Shown: positions 1 to 12,090 of the stretch, in pieces
How positions within the stretch are numbered: position 1 is the first letter of the stretch
Layout of the letters: every line of letters begins with the position of its first letter
Assembly: GCA_905331475.1 (NCBI GenBank)
Contig: CAJNYU010002624.1
Coordinates: forward strand, 22,776 to 86,775
DNA length: 64,000 bases
DNA from: Rotaria socialis
Taxonomy: Eukaryota; Rotifera; Eurotatoria; Philodinida; Philodinidae
Reading direction: 5' to 3'
Program-made: the position numbers and the translations under genes
The notes under the pieces: generated by a model
Told to the model about the DNA's origin: nothing
What the model saw: only the letters and a program-made list of their open reading frames with translations
Databases searched by the model: none

Positions 1-3000
1 TTTGAAGAAGATTAGCAAGTATTAAGTGATTATAAGCCATGCGAGAATCACGCATTAACTATTGATGTTTGTAGATGTCAAGGAACAACGATTGAATTTC
101 TAACAATCAAAATTCGTTCAAACAATCATCTTAACAAAACCAAGCTAAGACATGACAATCAATCATCAAGATTGACACAGACAAATATTAATAAACTTCT
201 TGACAATACGACTCACAATCCAGCCATCTTATTCTGTGTCATTGTGTACCTTCTTTTTTTTATAGTTTGTGACTCTACTTTTAATACAAAAATAAAGGAA
301 AATCCACCTACATTTTCTAACATTACAACAACAGGTCAAATAACTATGGTTGTTGCATCAGAACACATAGAAAATTTGATCAAATGATTATTCATCACTT
401 TTTGAAAACATAAAAAGATATATTACCATGGTTGTTTTTGCTTTTTATTCTTTCACAAGCAAGAGAAAATTTCTGAATAGGTCCCCGATTGATCGACGGT
501 AAAGTATAGGATTACTCATTTTTTCTTAACGATTCATCATCTTTTTTATGATTTACTCGCTCAAAATAAATAATATAACCATGAACTTCTTATAGTCTCT
601 CTACATGCCTATACGTGTATACGAGCATACTTATCTTTCGTAAATGTATTTTTTTAAGTAGATACGCGTAAATGTTTATATATCGATGTCGAATATATTA
701 AAAAAGAATTTACTTCAAACGATTGCTTATTTATGAAGAGTTGATTCGGTACATAGAATTCTTGTTGGGAGATAAACGAACATATTTCAACTTTTAAACT
801 CATTAGAACATTGAAGTATAATCGAAAATTCTGTTTTTTCTTAAAATTTATATATATATTCGAGCAGCTGGAAAAATTAATGGCTATTTTTATTAAGTCT
901 GTTCTATTTTTACGTTCTTTTTTCTTTTTTTTTATTCTGCCATATTGATTGTTATTGACACGATTACACGTTTCTAACGTTGTTGCTCTTATTTTAATGA
1001 AACAGAAGTCTGCTCGAGACCGTTCCTTGTATCCATGTTATTCTCGGGAGCGTTGTTTATAAGTGGTTCTTTTTAAAAAATTGAGTTTTTTCTATTTTTT
1101 TAATAAGGGCCATTTTTTTCTACGATAACTTGATTTCTTCAGTTTTCTTTTCAGTATGAATAAGCATCGATTAGATTGAGTTCGAAGTACATTCACAAGA
1201 ATGGATGGAAAAAAATAAAAAATAAAAATATCGCACTGGTACATCTACATTTTCAGCCCTCAATTTTATTTTCGATATTTTTATTTTCTACATTTTTCCT
1301 TTCTCTTTTTTCCCATCTTACCATTCGCAAAAAACGAAAAATATCTACTTTTCTTTTCAATAAAAACTGCGCATGAGTTCACTTTGGCAAGAAATATTTG
1401 TGGTACTTAAATCTTTCCAGTCATTTTTATGATTGCGTTACTCGTTTTATGTTAGCGTGAAGAACAAATAAAAAGTAATGCATAACTCCTTCAATGACGT
1501 ACGTCTGAAAAATATTTATTTGAAAACATATGAATAAAATTTCTATATGTGATTATTTCATTACTATATTCACCTGCGCCAGAAACAAAATATGTAACCT
1601 GTAATTCTATCATAGGTATCATCGGAAGGACTAAAATAAATATTCATATTTAATACGAATAGTAATAAATATTATGAAAAAAGATGGAAGTCGTGTTACT
1701 TTTAAAATAAAGATGTTTTGATAAGAAATTGCACGCTGTGAAAATTTTGAATTAGTTTTAATCGTCTAGTCATGACTGTGCCCGTGTAGTACGTTGATTG
1801 CCAGCATATAAAAGATGACTTTGATATCAGAGGATCAAGGTGAAAATGTCTTGATTTTAATCTTTGTACACGAAACAGATTCATTAATGTGTGCACAAGG
1901 AGAAACCTATGAAGACAAGGGCGTATAGAAACACGTTTGGCGATAGTGCAAAAATAATTTGTTATTTTGAGTCCTTTTTTTTGTTACACATTCAGGTATA
2001 TTCGCTATTGAGCAAATATGATTATCATATCTACAAAGTTAAAAATTTCACAAAAGAGACTTTTATTTTTGAAAAATTTCAATTATCTTTTAAATTAACG
2101 ACACTACTGTACCTAAAGGTAAGTAATGAATGTAAAGCAGTCTAATATGAAACGATGTGGGATACTAGTATAATGTCCTTCTATTTTATTGTCAAGGAGA
2201 GTTACTTCATTCAATTGAAATTAAAAAGCCCAAAGAACATTTTCATATCAGGCTCTCTTTAACTTTATTTCAGATTTTTTTCCTAGTTTTCATTCTTTTT
2301 GTCGTTCACGTACTTAATAATTACCAGAAAGAAGAAAAAAAAACAATTACGTTCGTTATCGATGATTGTCATTTGAACTGGAATAAAGAAAAACGTAAAA
2401 TATGTAAAACACCTCACAAGTGTATTGTGAACAGGTGAGTGTGTGCCGTACAATATTCTAGCAGGATTATAGAACAAAAAAGATTCAAATAAAAGCAAAA
2501 ACAATATTTATATTTAGGACTTTATTCATATAGGCAAGTTCTCTGTTTTTTTACCCATATTTAGAGTCGTTACTTAAAATTCAAAGGCATTTAAAAAAAT
2601 TTGCTCGGACAAAACTAAATGGTGCTTGTTTTCGAGATACGTCAGCGAATAAAAAAAAACATATTGACTTTGTACATTCTATTGTTTTATAGCGACCGGC
2701 TCTTTTTTTTTCTCGTTACATTATGTCTCCAACACGCAACGTAACAACCGTGACATCACAATTTTTTTTTCTTTTTTTCTCTTTTTTCTGCTAGCTGCTG
2801 ATTCTTTGAGTAGATATTTGATCATGCCGATATCGTGAAATTCTGAAAGAAGCAAAAGAAAAAAAGTCTGCTGAAGGAAAATGTTTTTTTTTTAAGTTAT
2901 GATTTTTTTGTATGATTAATGCAAATATTCTTTGCCATCAAAACAATTTTAGTTCTTTTTTCTTATTTTGTTTTGGTAACCATTTTCTTAGGTTTTAACT

Positions 3001-3211
3001 ATGTTTTTATGAAACTAGTTCGGCTAGAAAACATTGATTAAGTCAATAGAATAGACATGTCATCACGATAAATAATTGACGAATATACACATTTGATTGA
3101 CATCATTCTCACAATCGTATGTGGACATTCGATCATCGATGTTTTTTCTTTCTCTTCTAGTCGAGTAACCAACGCAATTTTTTAACAGCTAACTATTCAA
3201 ATCATTTCAAC
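1..3211. other. Intergenic / upstream region, no gene supported
   Basis: AT-rich sequence with long T runs. Short open frames (for example 172-387 and 1891-2145 on +) start at non-ATG codons or have no recognisable domain and no flanking splice pattern. The 172-387 frame has one hydrophobic stretch and could be the last exon of a gene to the left, but nothing confirms this. The last few hundred bases presumably hold the promoter and 5' UTR of the flippase gene; I see no clear TATA element. Confidence 0.5.
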
Positions 3212-6200
3212 ATGGGAGGCTTTTTTGCTGTGCCATCATTTAGTAAAAGTTATAATGTAGCACAACAGCAAAACGGACAAACGATAGTAACAAATGATCC
3301 ACAACACGTAAGAAAGGAACGCGAAACTTACAAAGTTTATTGCAATGCTTCGTCAGATGTTGAATCATCAACATGGGTTGCGATAAAAAACCGACGAAAA
3401 AAGTCTAAACCAGGAACCAATCGTATAAAGACAACACGTTATAATGTTATAACATTTTTACCGAAAAATCTTTTCGAACAATTTCATCGTGTAGCTAATG
3501 TTTATTTTGCAATTTTAATTGGTCTCAATTGGATACCCATAATTAATGCCATTTCCAAAATGGTAAATACTATTCTTTCCATCTTATAATAACTAAAATA
3601 TTTTGTTAAATAATATTTTAGGTCGCTTTTATACCATTAACAGTTATTTTAACAATTACAGCTGTCAAAGATCTTGTTGAAGATTTAAAACGATGGCGAA
3701 GTGATTCATATATAAATAAACAAATAGCTGAAGTCTATGACAAGTAAATTTTCATAACGAGTCTTTTGTGTCATATAGGTTATTCATCATCTTATTTTGC
3801 TTTTTCTTAGAGCATCAAAAAGTTTTATTGAATGTAAATGGGAAGATCTTAATGTTGGACATGTTGTTCGAGTACGGACTGATCAAGTAGTACCAGCTGA
3901 TATTCTACTACTCGCTTCATCGTCTTGTGAAAGTACATGTTATCTAGATACAGCTGCTATTGATGGTGAAACGAATCTTAAACAAAAAAGTATACCATCT
4001 TGCTTTCTAAATTATACAAAATCCGAAGAAGCAAGTTTTGAATTACAATGTGATCCACCCAATGATGATATTTACCATTTTTGTGGTCGAATAATTCTAT
4101 CTAGCGGATCCCATGTTTATCCGTGTGATAATAATAATATTCTTTTACGTGGATGTGTATTAAGAATCACAGAATATGTTGATGGACTCATTGTCTATGC
4201 TGGTAGGTTTTTGTTACTTTTCACTTTTGCATTTTTTCTTTGTTTTATTTTATTTTATGAATATTAAAGGTAATGAAACAAAAGTTATTAAATCTTCTCG
4301 TCATACGATCAGTAAACATGCGCTTATTGAACGATATATTAATCGTGATGTATTCTTCTCGAGTATAATCTTAACCGCTTTATGTTTAATTTGTGCTGGT
4401 TTAGCAATTAATTGGGATCTTTCATATGGTTCTCAGTGGATGTTTGTACCATTTCTAGAATACAATCCCTTTGATGGTGTTGCTGGTCGGTTTTTTATAA
4501 ACGCTCTAACTTTCGTAATATTATTTCAAGTGATGGTGCCCATCGCATTATATGTATCGTTAGATGTTGTTCGTGTTCTACAAATGTATACAATAGGACG
4601 AGATAAACATTTGAAATATGAACATCCAATAAGTTGCCGAACATTTACAATCAATGAAGATCTTGGCCAAATAGGTTATATATTTTCTGATAAAACTGGT
4701 ACATTAACACAGAATAAACTGGTATTCAAAGCAATGTCAATTGGTGGTTTACAATACTCTGTTCGGTAAGTATTTTGATTAGCTTTAAATAATTTTTCTC
4801 AATACATGACTACTTAATTATATTGCCAATTTGATGATAGAATTGATCAGACGATATGGTTAGAGGAAAATTAGTTAAAATTATAAGTGCTCACTTTTTT
4901 TTATACGCATTCGAAAACTCTGTAGTAAAATTTGACTACATGGACTATGTAAAATCATTGGGTAGAAGCTACTTTAAATATCATATATCATCTGTTTACT
5001 AATGTTATATAGCCGAAAATCAGTAGAGTGGAACTTAATTTTTACGTTCATCTTGATAGATTTGTAACGGTACATCTGTTAGTTTAGTTAAATCAAAGAA
5101 ATTCATAAGAAACTTTATATATATACATATATCGAACGAATTTTTTTAATTTTGTACTAAATAACAAAAGAAATATTGAGTGACACTAGTTTACCTTCGG
5201 GGCAAAACATCTTCTACATATTGTTGCTATATTATGACTTTTAATGATCTTTCAAAAGAACAGAAAAACTTTTAATATTTTTCTTTATCACGACACAATT
5301 TTTATGTATACAAGAAAAGTTTGATATTTGAAATCACTGTAAAAATCAAGCCAAATCCATCAGATCCAAAAGAATTTATTTCATGGAAATAACGCTAGCT
5401 CTATCTGACTACAGGATAAAATCTAAATATAGAACAATTGTGGAGCGTTTCTAGTGATTTTAATGTAGGAGACCAAGTGTATTGAAATATTATTGATCAA
5501 ATGTGATTATTACACTCACGTCAGTACGAATGTCACATTTATTACGATTCATGTCGTCACGATGAGAAATACTGAAAGATTCTTTTTTACCTTATCGGCA
5601 GAACGACTAAAAAGAAAATTATTTAGTTTCGAAAATAAACTCAATTTTTCAATATAAATTTTTTTTTCATTATTTGCCAAAAAAGCTTCACATAACCTGC
5701 ATCAAGTTCAACGGGGACTTTAATTTGAAAAAATAGCAGCAGATGCACTATCGAAAATCTATTACTATGTACTGATAACGTGTGACCGACTATGATGATG
5801 TTCGATTCTATAGTCCCAATAGATATATGATATTCACTCGTTGAAAGAACTTATTTTCTTCCAAATTTGCATCATTTATATATAGAAATATTCCATTAAA
5901 AACATTTCTGCGTTTCATTGAAGTACAATCCTAGCAAGCATGTTTGAAATATCTTATAACTATTATATGAATAGTAGATAAATGATGCTAAATAATGACT
6001 TTTCGAATACCTGAAAAGGGATAGAAATTTCAAATTTGAATCGATGTTTCTTATGTTGAGTTTATTATTCTTGCTATCATGAAATTTCTATTAAGTAGCT
6101 AGATCAATAAGGACTGTTATCTATTTTGAATTATTTTTCTTAGAAGAATGACATTCGACCCGATGATGCCGAAGCTATGTGAAGAAAATCAATATTTTTT

Positions 6201-9200
6201 CAGAAAATTTGAGCTCGTCAATATCATAAAATAAATAAATGATCAAGATGAAAACTCAGAATATTTATAGGCTGCTTGAAAATAGCTGGAAATTAAATAA
6301 TTCTCTCACTCTCTTGACATATTTTTTTGCTTTTTTCATACATAAAAGTTACTAATATAATGTTGTAGTTGATATTTTCTTTTGATATATCCATGGTAAA
6401 TCCTTTGATATTACAGCATATTCATAAACTTCCTGTTGAAACCGATACGTCGAATGATCAATGTACGTTGATTACTTATATGTGCTTCAGATTATTACCC
6501 ATGAAGCTATATTTTTTATATTAGTGAAAAACTAGCGTAGTATTCAAAAATACTGGTTCCTTACAAGAAGATTAATTGAAGTATCGAACTGAGAAAGACA
6601 CTTATGAGTTAACGATATCATTGTATATTACGTTACCTAATAACAGAGGAAATCTTCGTTTAAGCAATGCTTTATTTGAACCCATTCCGAATATGAAAAT
6701 CAGAGATCTGCTATTTTTATGTAATCGAAATTTCTGACATACAAAAAAAAATGATGAGTTACAATTATCCTCTACTAAGTCTAGACATTAACAGTATATT
6801 ATCGTGCTACTGGAACGATTGTATCTTGATCATTATCTTAAGCATCACAAAATTAGTTAGGTACACATTTATTCGAAAAAGTTCTTTCTTCTAAAATTGA
6901 ATCCTGCTTGGTTGCAAAAGAAATGTACCGTTCAATATGAAAGACTTTTCAAGAAAGATTAAATAGATTTAGAATCTTGCATTTAACATTCTTCCCGTTT
7001 TAGTTCTGAATTACCAACTGAAAACTCGACGATTGTTCAACATTTTCTAACTGTACTCGCTATATGCAACACATCATTTATGGTTCATGATCATCAAGAA
7101 CTGATGCATCGAATTGATTATCAACCGAAATACGAAGGCGACAATGCTGATGATCTTGTACTTTGCCAAACAGCATCTGATTTTGGTGTCAGAATGATTT
7201 CGCGTTCTGCACAAAATATTCTTGTGCGCCATATTAATTCGACAAATACAGAAAAAGAAGATGTCGAATATGAAATCTTATGTTTACTACCGTTTGATTC
7301 TACTCGAAAGCGAATGTCGATTATTGTTCGTCGAAACGATCAAATATTTTTATTTATCAAAGGCGCTGAAACATCCATATGGCCACATTTAAGTAGTTTG
7401 AATGACGTCCATATGAAAGCTACTATTGAACAAAATAGTTTGAGTTTTGCTGAGCAAGGCTATCGATCTCTTCTAGTTGCTTATCGACAATTGACATTAA
7501 CAGAATTCGAGAGTTGGTTTCAGCAATACGAACAAGCAGCTAATTCGCTTGCAAATCGTGATGATGCTATTTCAGATGCTGCAACTGCAATCGAAGTCGA
7601 ACTGATGCTAGCTGGTCTAACGGCTGTAGAAGATAAACTACAAGACGGTGTACCGAAAGCTATTGCAACATTACGATGTGCTGGTATTAAAATATGGCTT
7701 CTAACTGGTGACAAGCAAGCAACAGCGCTGAGTACAGCACAAGCTGCATCGTTAGTTAATATTCCACAAACGTTAACATCAGGAAACAGTTCTCTCTCTA
7801 AAGTAAGTTCAAAGATATTTTTATTACGAATATTCATCTCCTGATGACTATTGTAGAATAATTCTCCAGCGACAAACTCTTGGGATTTTGGTGCATCCGC
7901 ACAAGCTCAATTAAATCAATATACTCACATGATTTATTATAGTTCACAACTCATTGAAATGGATCAACTATTGCGTATGCTTTTGTAGCTTCACCGCTAT
8001 TTATATTGATGCTTTGTTAAATAGGTACTCGTGGCGGAACTATGTCCGATGAATTACGTACTGGCGAAACGATCTCTCGTATGAGCGAAGTAATAGCTGC
8101 ACAAAACCTACCTGTTTCATTGGTTGTTACTGGTGAAGATTTAGGTGAGATATTTTCGAATGATTTCCATGTGCATGTAATTGATGTAACTAGGTGTTAT
8201 CCTTCGATATAAACCAAAAGAATTCATGAAAGCTGCATGCCAATGTCAATCGGTGTTATTTTGTCGAGTATCAGCAAAACAAAAACGTGAACTTGTATCT
8301 GTAGCAAAGTCAGTGTTTAAATATCGTATATTAGCTATTGGCGATGGTGCAAATGATGTTGGTATGATTCGCGAATCGAATTGTGGTGTCGCTGTTTATG
8401 GTCGTGAAGGATCGCAAGCAGTAGCAGCTGGCGATTNCAAAAGAATTCATGAAAGCTGCATGCCAATGTCAATCGGTGTTATTTTGTCGAGTATCAGCAA
8501 AACAAAAACGTGAACTTGTATCTGTAGCAAAGTCAGTGTTTAAATATCGTATATTAGCTATTGGCGATGGTGCAAATGATGTTGGTATGATTCGCGAATC
8601 GAATTGCGGTGTCGCTGTTTATGGTCGTGAAGGATCGCAAGCAGTAGCAGCTGGCGATTTCGCTGTTGATCGTTTTGAATGTCTTACTCGTCTTTTACTT
8701 GTTCACGGGGCTTGGTGTTTTACTCGAACATGTGAATTAATTCTTTATACGTTTATGCACAATTGTGCCTATGTATTCGTTATTTTCTATCATCAATTAT
8801 TCAATGGATTTTCTGGCGCTGTCTCCCTTCACTCGTTGTGTGAGTATCTTAAAGCGCCTATTGATATTCGGAAGTATGTTTTCAAGATCGATATATGAAG
8901 TACATGTATTTCGATATATTTACAAGCGATTTGTATCAGAAACATATATCTGATAATGATTATATATCTTTTATCAGCTAATTAGTATTTGAACTATTGA
9001 ATGTTTGTTCCTTCTTTAGATCTTACTCTCTATTCAAGTTTATTTACCGTACTACCGCAGGTAAGCAGGATAAATATAATAAGACATTCAGAGATTCTGT
9101 AATAATATGTTTAGTGTGCTGCTGCTCTCTTCGATCAACATGTTCCAGCTGAACGAGCATTGCGTGAACCTCAACTATATAAATATACTCTTCATTCCAA

Positions 9201-9627
9201 ATGCTATCGAATACAGTCTTATTGGATAAATATTTTGGATGCTGTTTGGCAAAGTACAGTGATTTTTTTTATGGCTTATTTTTCCTATCAAACACAATCC
9301 AATATGGATGTATCGTCATTCGGTTTTTCACTTATATTCAGTATGGTAATAACATCTTTAATACATGTTATTATACAAACTTCTCGAATTGATTGGTCAG
9401 TGATCGCTGCAACTGCATTTAGTATTCTTGTTTTCCTTGGCTTTACATTAATATTCGATAGTATCTGTGTTGATTGTCTTGCAGGCGAAAGTCCCTATCA
9501 AGTATCATATCACTCGTTTCAACAAGGCCGATTTTGGTTTACAAATCTATTGACAATTGTCACAGCTATGATGCCTCGGTATACAGTCAAATGTATTTAT
9601 AATAAAGTACGAAATCCATTTATGTAA
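3212..9627 (+). CDS. ATP10: Class V P4-ATPase, phospholipid flippase (ATP10-like)
   Basis: Membrane P-type ATPase of the P4 family, which moves phospholipids from the outer to the inner leaflet using ATP. Ten exons fit: 3212-3562, 3622-3743, 3811-4202, 4270-4765, 7004-7802, 7857-7974, 8025-8144, 8194-8839 (containing a 223-base duplication artefact), 9020-9060 and 9115-9627. With the duplicate removed the frame closes to about 1124 residues. Seen in order: the [20 protein letters not shown] segment before TM1, which is typical of ATP10 proteins; the actuator motif DGET near residue 209; the phosphorylation motif DKTGTLT with Asp near 429; the nucleotide-binding region; [10 protein letters not shown] near 849; and a hydrophobic C-terminal half. 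Class V assignment comes from the N-terminal and C-terminal sequence resemblance. It is shorter than vertebrate ATP10 (about 1400 aa), mainly in the cytosolic loop and tail. The start ATG follows in-frame stops. Confidence 0.9.
4766..7003 (+). other. Unusually long flippase intron (2.2 kb)
   Basis: Donor GTAAGT at 4766 and acceptor TTTTAG ending at 7003. All other introns of this gene are 48-180 bp. The insert lies between the phosphorylation motif and the nucleotide-binding domain. I found no coding exon, no terminal inverted repeats and no tandem repeat inside it. Vertebrate ATP10 proteins carry a variable loop near this point, so a missed exon cannot be excluded. Confidence 0.6.
8215..8659 (+). 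repeat. 222-bp tandem duplication joined by one N (probable assembly artefact)
   Basis: Bases 8215-8436 and 8438-8659 are the same 222-bp exon piece, with only one difference noticed (T versus C in a Cys codon), separated by a single N at 8437. Both copies encode the segment from about FMKAACQCQ to the GDGAND motif and just beyond. Keeping both copies adds 223 bases, shifts the frame and duplicates a catalytic motif; removing one restores a continuous flippase. Two overlapping contigs, possibly from two haplotypes, joined without merging is the simplest reading. Confidence 0.9.
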
Positions 9628-11259
9628 AAAAATATTCAATAGATAAACTCGTTCATCTCAACAATTAAATATATATTTCGTTACTTGCCATGTTCAAATC
9701 CGGTGCCAATGACTATGACATTAAATGATAAATTAAATCTGGGACTAGTCTAATTAACACTAACTTATCAATAAGATCTGAAATTAACATATAATATTTA
9801 TTTTTCTTACTGTGATTTCGATAATATTTTTCTTCTATTTCGTTTGTTATTATGCTTTTTACTGCGATGATTGTTATTCTTTGATCGCTTCAATCACTTA
9901 TATACATGCATATTTTCCAATGCAACTGTTTATCTGTTTTCTTCGATAAAGAATCTGTAAGCTGTCTGATTTTCTCAAAATAAAAGAAAGAAAGAAAGAA
10001 AGAAACATTGAATTACGAGTTAGTCGATGCAAGACTAAAATCGAGGAAAACAATATTTTCCTAAGTTGTCATACAGAATTAGACATGCCAGATATGTTTC
10101 AAGTACTATTCTTCAAGCACGCATTTTTCCACACAATTGTGTCGATAAGAAAGATAACAACTCCTTATCGACAAATTGTTAGACCAGTTCCTTTAGTATC
10201 CATGAAATTGTTATTCAATTATTGTAACTCTTTGCGTCGCTGTGAATGTCATCTTCAAACAGAATAGTATTTAGATTCTTGCGCTATAGAGTATGAAGAT
10301 TGTACTCGTTTGTCGGTTGCTACTTTGTTGTTGATAGACTAGCCTTTTGTTTTTTTTTTAATTATTTTCAATCGTTCGATTATTGACGGAACTTTTCTTA
10401 ACTTAACGTTATTGACTTTTAACAGAAAAATAAAAATTGATTTGTTTCAGTGAAATGTACCCACGATAAGATTGTTTTTTTTTAACTTAAGGCCATTCGA
10501 CGTAGTGCAAAGAGCGACTTTCATAATACTCTACGGCTGGAAATTTTTTTTTTCCTGCAAACATGAAAAATCATACTAAATAAGAACGGTAAAACATTAT
10601 AAGAAGGAAAAAAGAAATGCTTTTGATGCGAATAAAAAACAGCCGTTCCGCAAGATGCTCGATTCAAATCAGAAAATGAGCGAAGTATCGCCGACTCAGA
10701 AATATTATTGCCATAAATTGTTAGCGTTTTTGTTACTGTTATGGTTGGAAGCAAAGAAAACTAAACAACCAGTTATATTCAACCCATGTGTGCTCTTTAA
10801 ACGTCACCATATTCTATACAGAAAGAAAAAAAGAGACAAATGCCAGAGAAGAAATGATTTTTTTTCTAACAAGAGTGAAGCCAGTAATGTGGTTACTACC
10901 AGCATACTCGAACGTTCGAAACTTTTAATAGCGATACGATGTTGAACACTACGATATACATACATATCTTAGAGTATATGTAAGAAATTGATTTTTATTG
11001 TTATCAATCAATAGCTAGATTTTTTTATTCTCGATTGTTACGATACACAAAGCGAATTTTTATTGCATTTATCAACTATCCTACTAAGGTGTGACTCATT
11101 TTAATACTTTGCACCGCATGAAAGTCATTGTCACGTTATAAGGTACGCTTATCAATTCTTTCTATTGTTCTCAAGTAGAAGAACAAGAAAAATTACAGCA
11201 AGTATAAAAGCATACAAGCTTCATTTGCCGACATTTACACTAAAACCATATTAACGACA
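9628..11259. other. Intergenic, flippase to phosphatase
   Basis: No gene recognised. There is a short GAAA microsatellite at about 9985-10004. Small open frames at 10085-10267 and 10655-10945 show no domain or splice context. The final 100 bp should contain the promoter of the downstream phosphatase gene. Confidence 0.6.
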
Positions 11260-12090
11260 ATGGCAACAGTACGGAAGAAACGTATTTATTTTGCTCGACA
11301 CGGCGAACGTATTGATTGGATCGATAAGAATTGGATGGCAACGGGCGAGCGACCTTCTGATCCGTCACTATCTCATTATGGTCTTCAGCAAGCACGTGAA
11401 CTCGCATTATATGTCGCACAAATTCAGCCACGAATAACTCATATCTATGCATCACCATTTTTACGCACTATTCAAACAGCACTACAAGTAGCTCATGAAC
11501 TCAATAGGCATGTTTCATCAGCTGATGAAATTATAAAAATTCGATTAGAACCAGGATACGGTGAATACTTTTTTGATGAATGGGATCAAAGTACGATATA
11601 TCGACCTTCAAGTCAACTGTTCGAGGCCTCACAAAATATTGCATGCATCGATCAAGATTACGATAGTGTAATTAAAAGTGACTATTACTTGCAAACGAAA
11701 ATCGAAAGTCGTCAGCAGCTACGAAATCGTTTGAAACGAGTCATAGAGAGTACATTAGACTCTAGTAAGGATGACTCCAATATTTTGATCGTTACTCACG
11801 CAGCACCATTAATTGAAGGAGCTAGGGCATTAGCGACAATCACCAGAGAACGGAATCAGGGAATGAACAACATGGAAGAAATCGAAAACCAAAAGAATCT
11901 AGAAACAAACAATCTCTCTAAATGGGAAATGCTTCCGATTCGAGCAGGTGTATGCAGTTTGACGTATTTCGAATTAATCGATGACAAATGGATCCTGTTG
12001 GAAAACGGACTCGCTTCGTACTTATCAAAAGGTGAACAAAATGTTTGGATATTTCCAGATGATTCATCACTATACGAACCTTCAGAATAG
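11260..12090 (+). CDS. Histidine phosphatase superfamily protein, UBASH3/STS-like
   Basis: Single-exon gene of 276 residues. The phosphoglycerate-mutase-like signature is complete: RHGERID near residues 15-21 with the catalytic His that becomes phosphorylated, ASPFLRTIQTA supplying a second Arg, EPGYGEYF supplying the acidic residue, and VTHAAP near 183 with the second catalytic His. The RHGER-x-D variant and the EPG motif match the C-terminal phosphatase half of UBASH3A/B (Sts) and ecdysteroid-phosphate phosphatase. No UBA or SH3 domain is present and there is no room for one in this frame, so this is a stand-alone phosphatase domain. It is presumably cytosolic, as no signal peptide is visible. 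Substrate cannot be told from sequence; small phosphoesters or phosphotyrosine are both possible. Lack of introns contrasts with its neighbours and may point to retroposition. Confidence 0.85.
   Translation: MATVRKKRIYFARHGERIDWIDKNWMATGERPSDPSLSHYGLQQARELALYVAQIQPRITHIYASPFLRTIQTALQVAHELNRHVSSADEIIKIRLEPGYGEYFFDEWDQSTIYRPSSQLFEASQNIACIDQDYDSVIKSDYYLQTKIESRQQLRNRLKRVIESTLDSSKDDSNILIVTHAAPLIEGARALATITRERNQGMNNMEEIENQKNLETNNLSKWEMLPIRAGVCSLTYFELIDDKWILLENGLASYLSKGEQNVWIFPDDSSLYEPSE

Noticed and set aside
172..387. 71-codon frame with a hydrophobic segment
   Set aside because: Begins at TTG, no splice support inside the window and no family resemblance.
7520..7837. Minus-strand 105-codon frame
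   Set aside because: Antisense shadow of the flippase nucleotide-binding exon.
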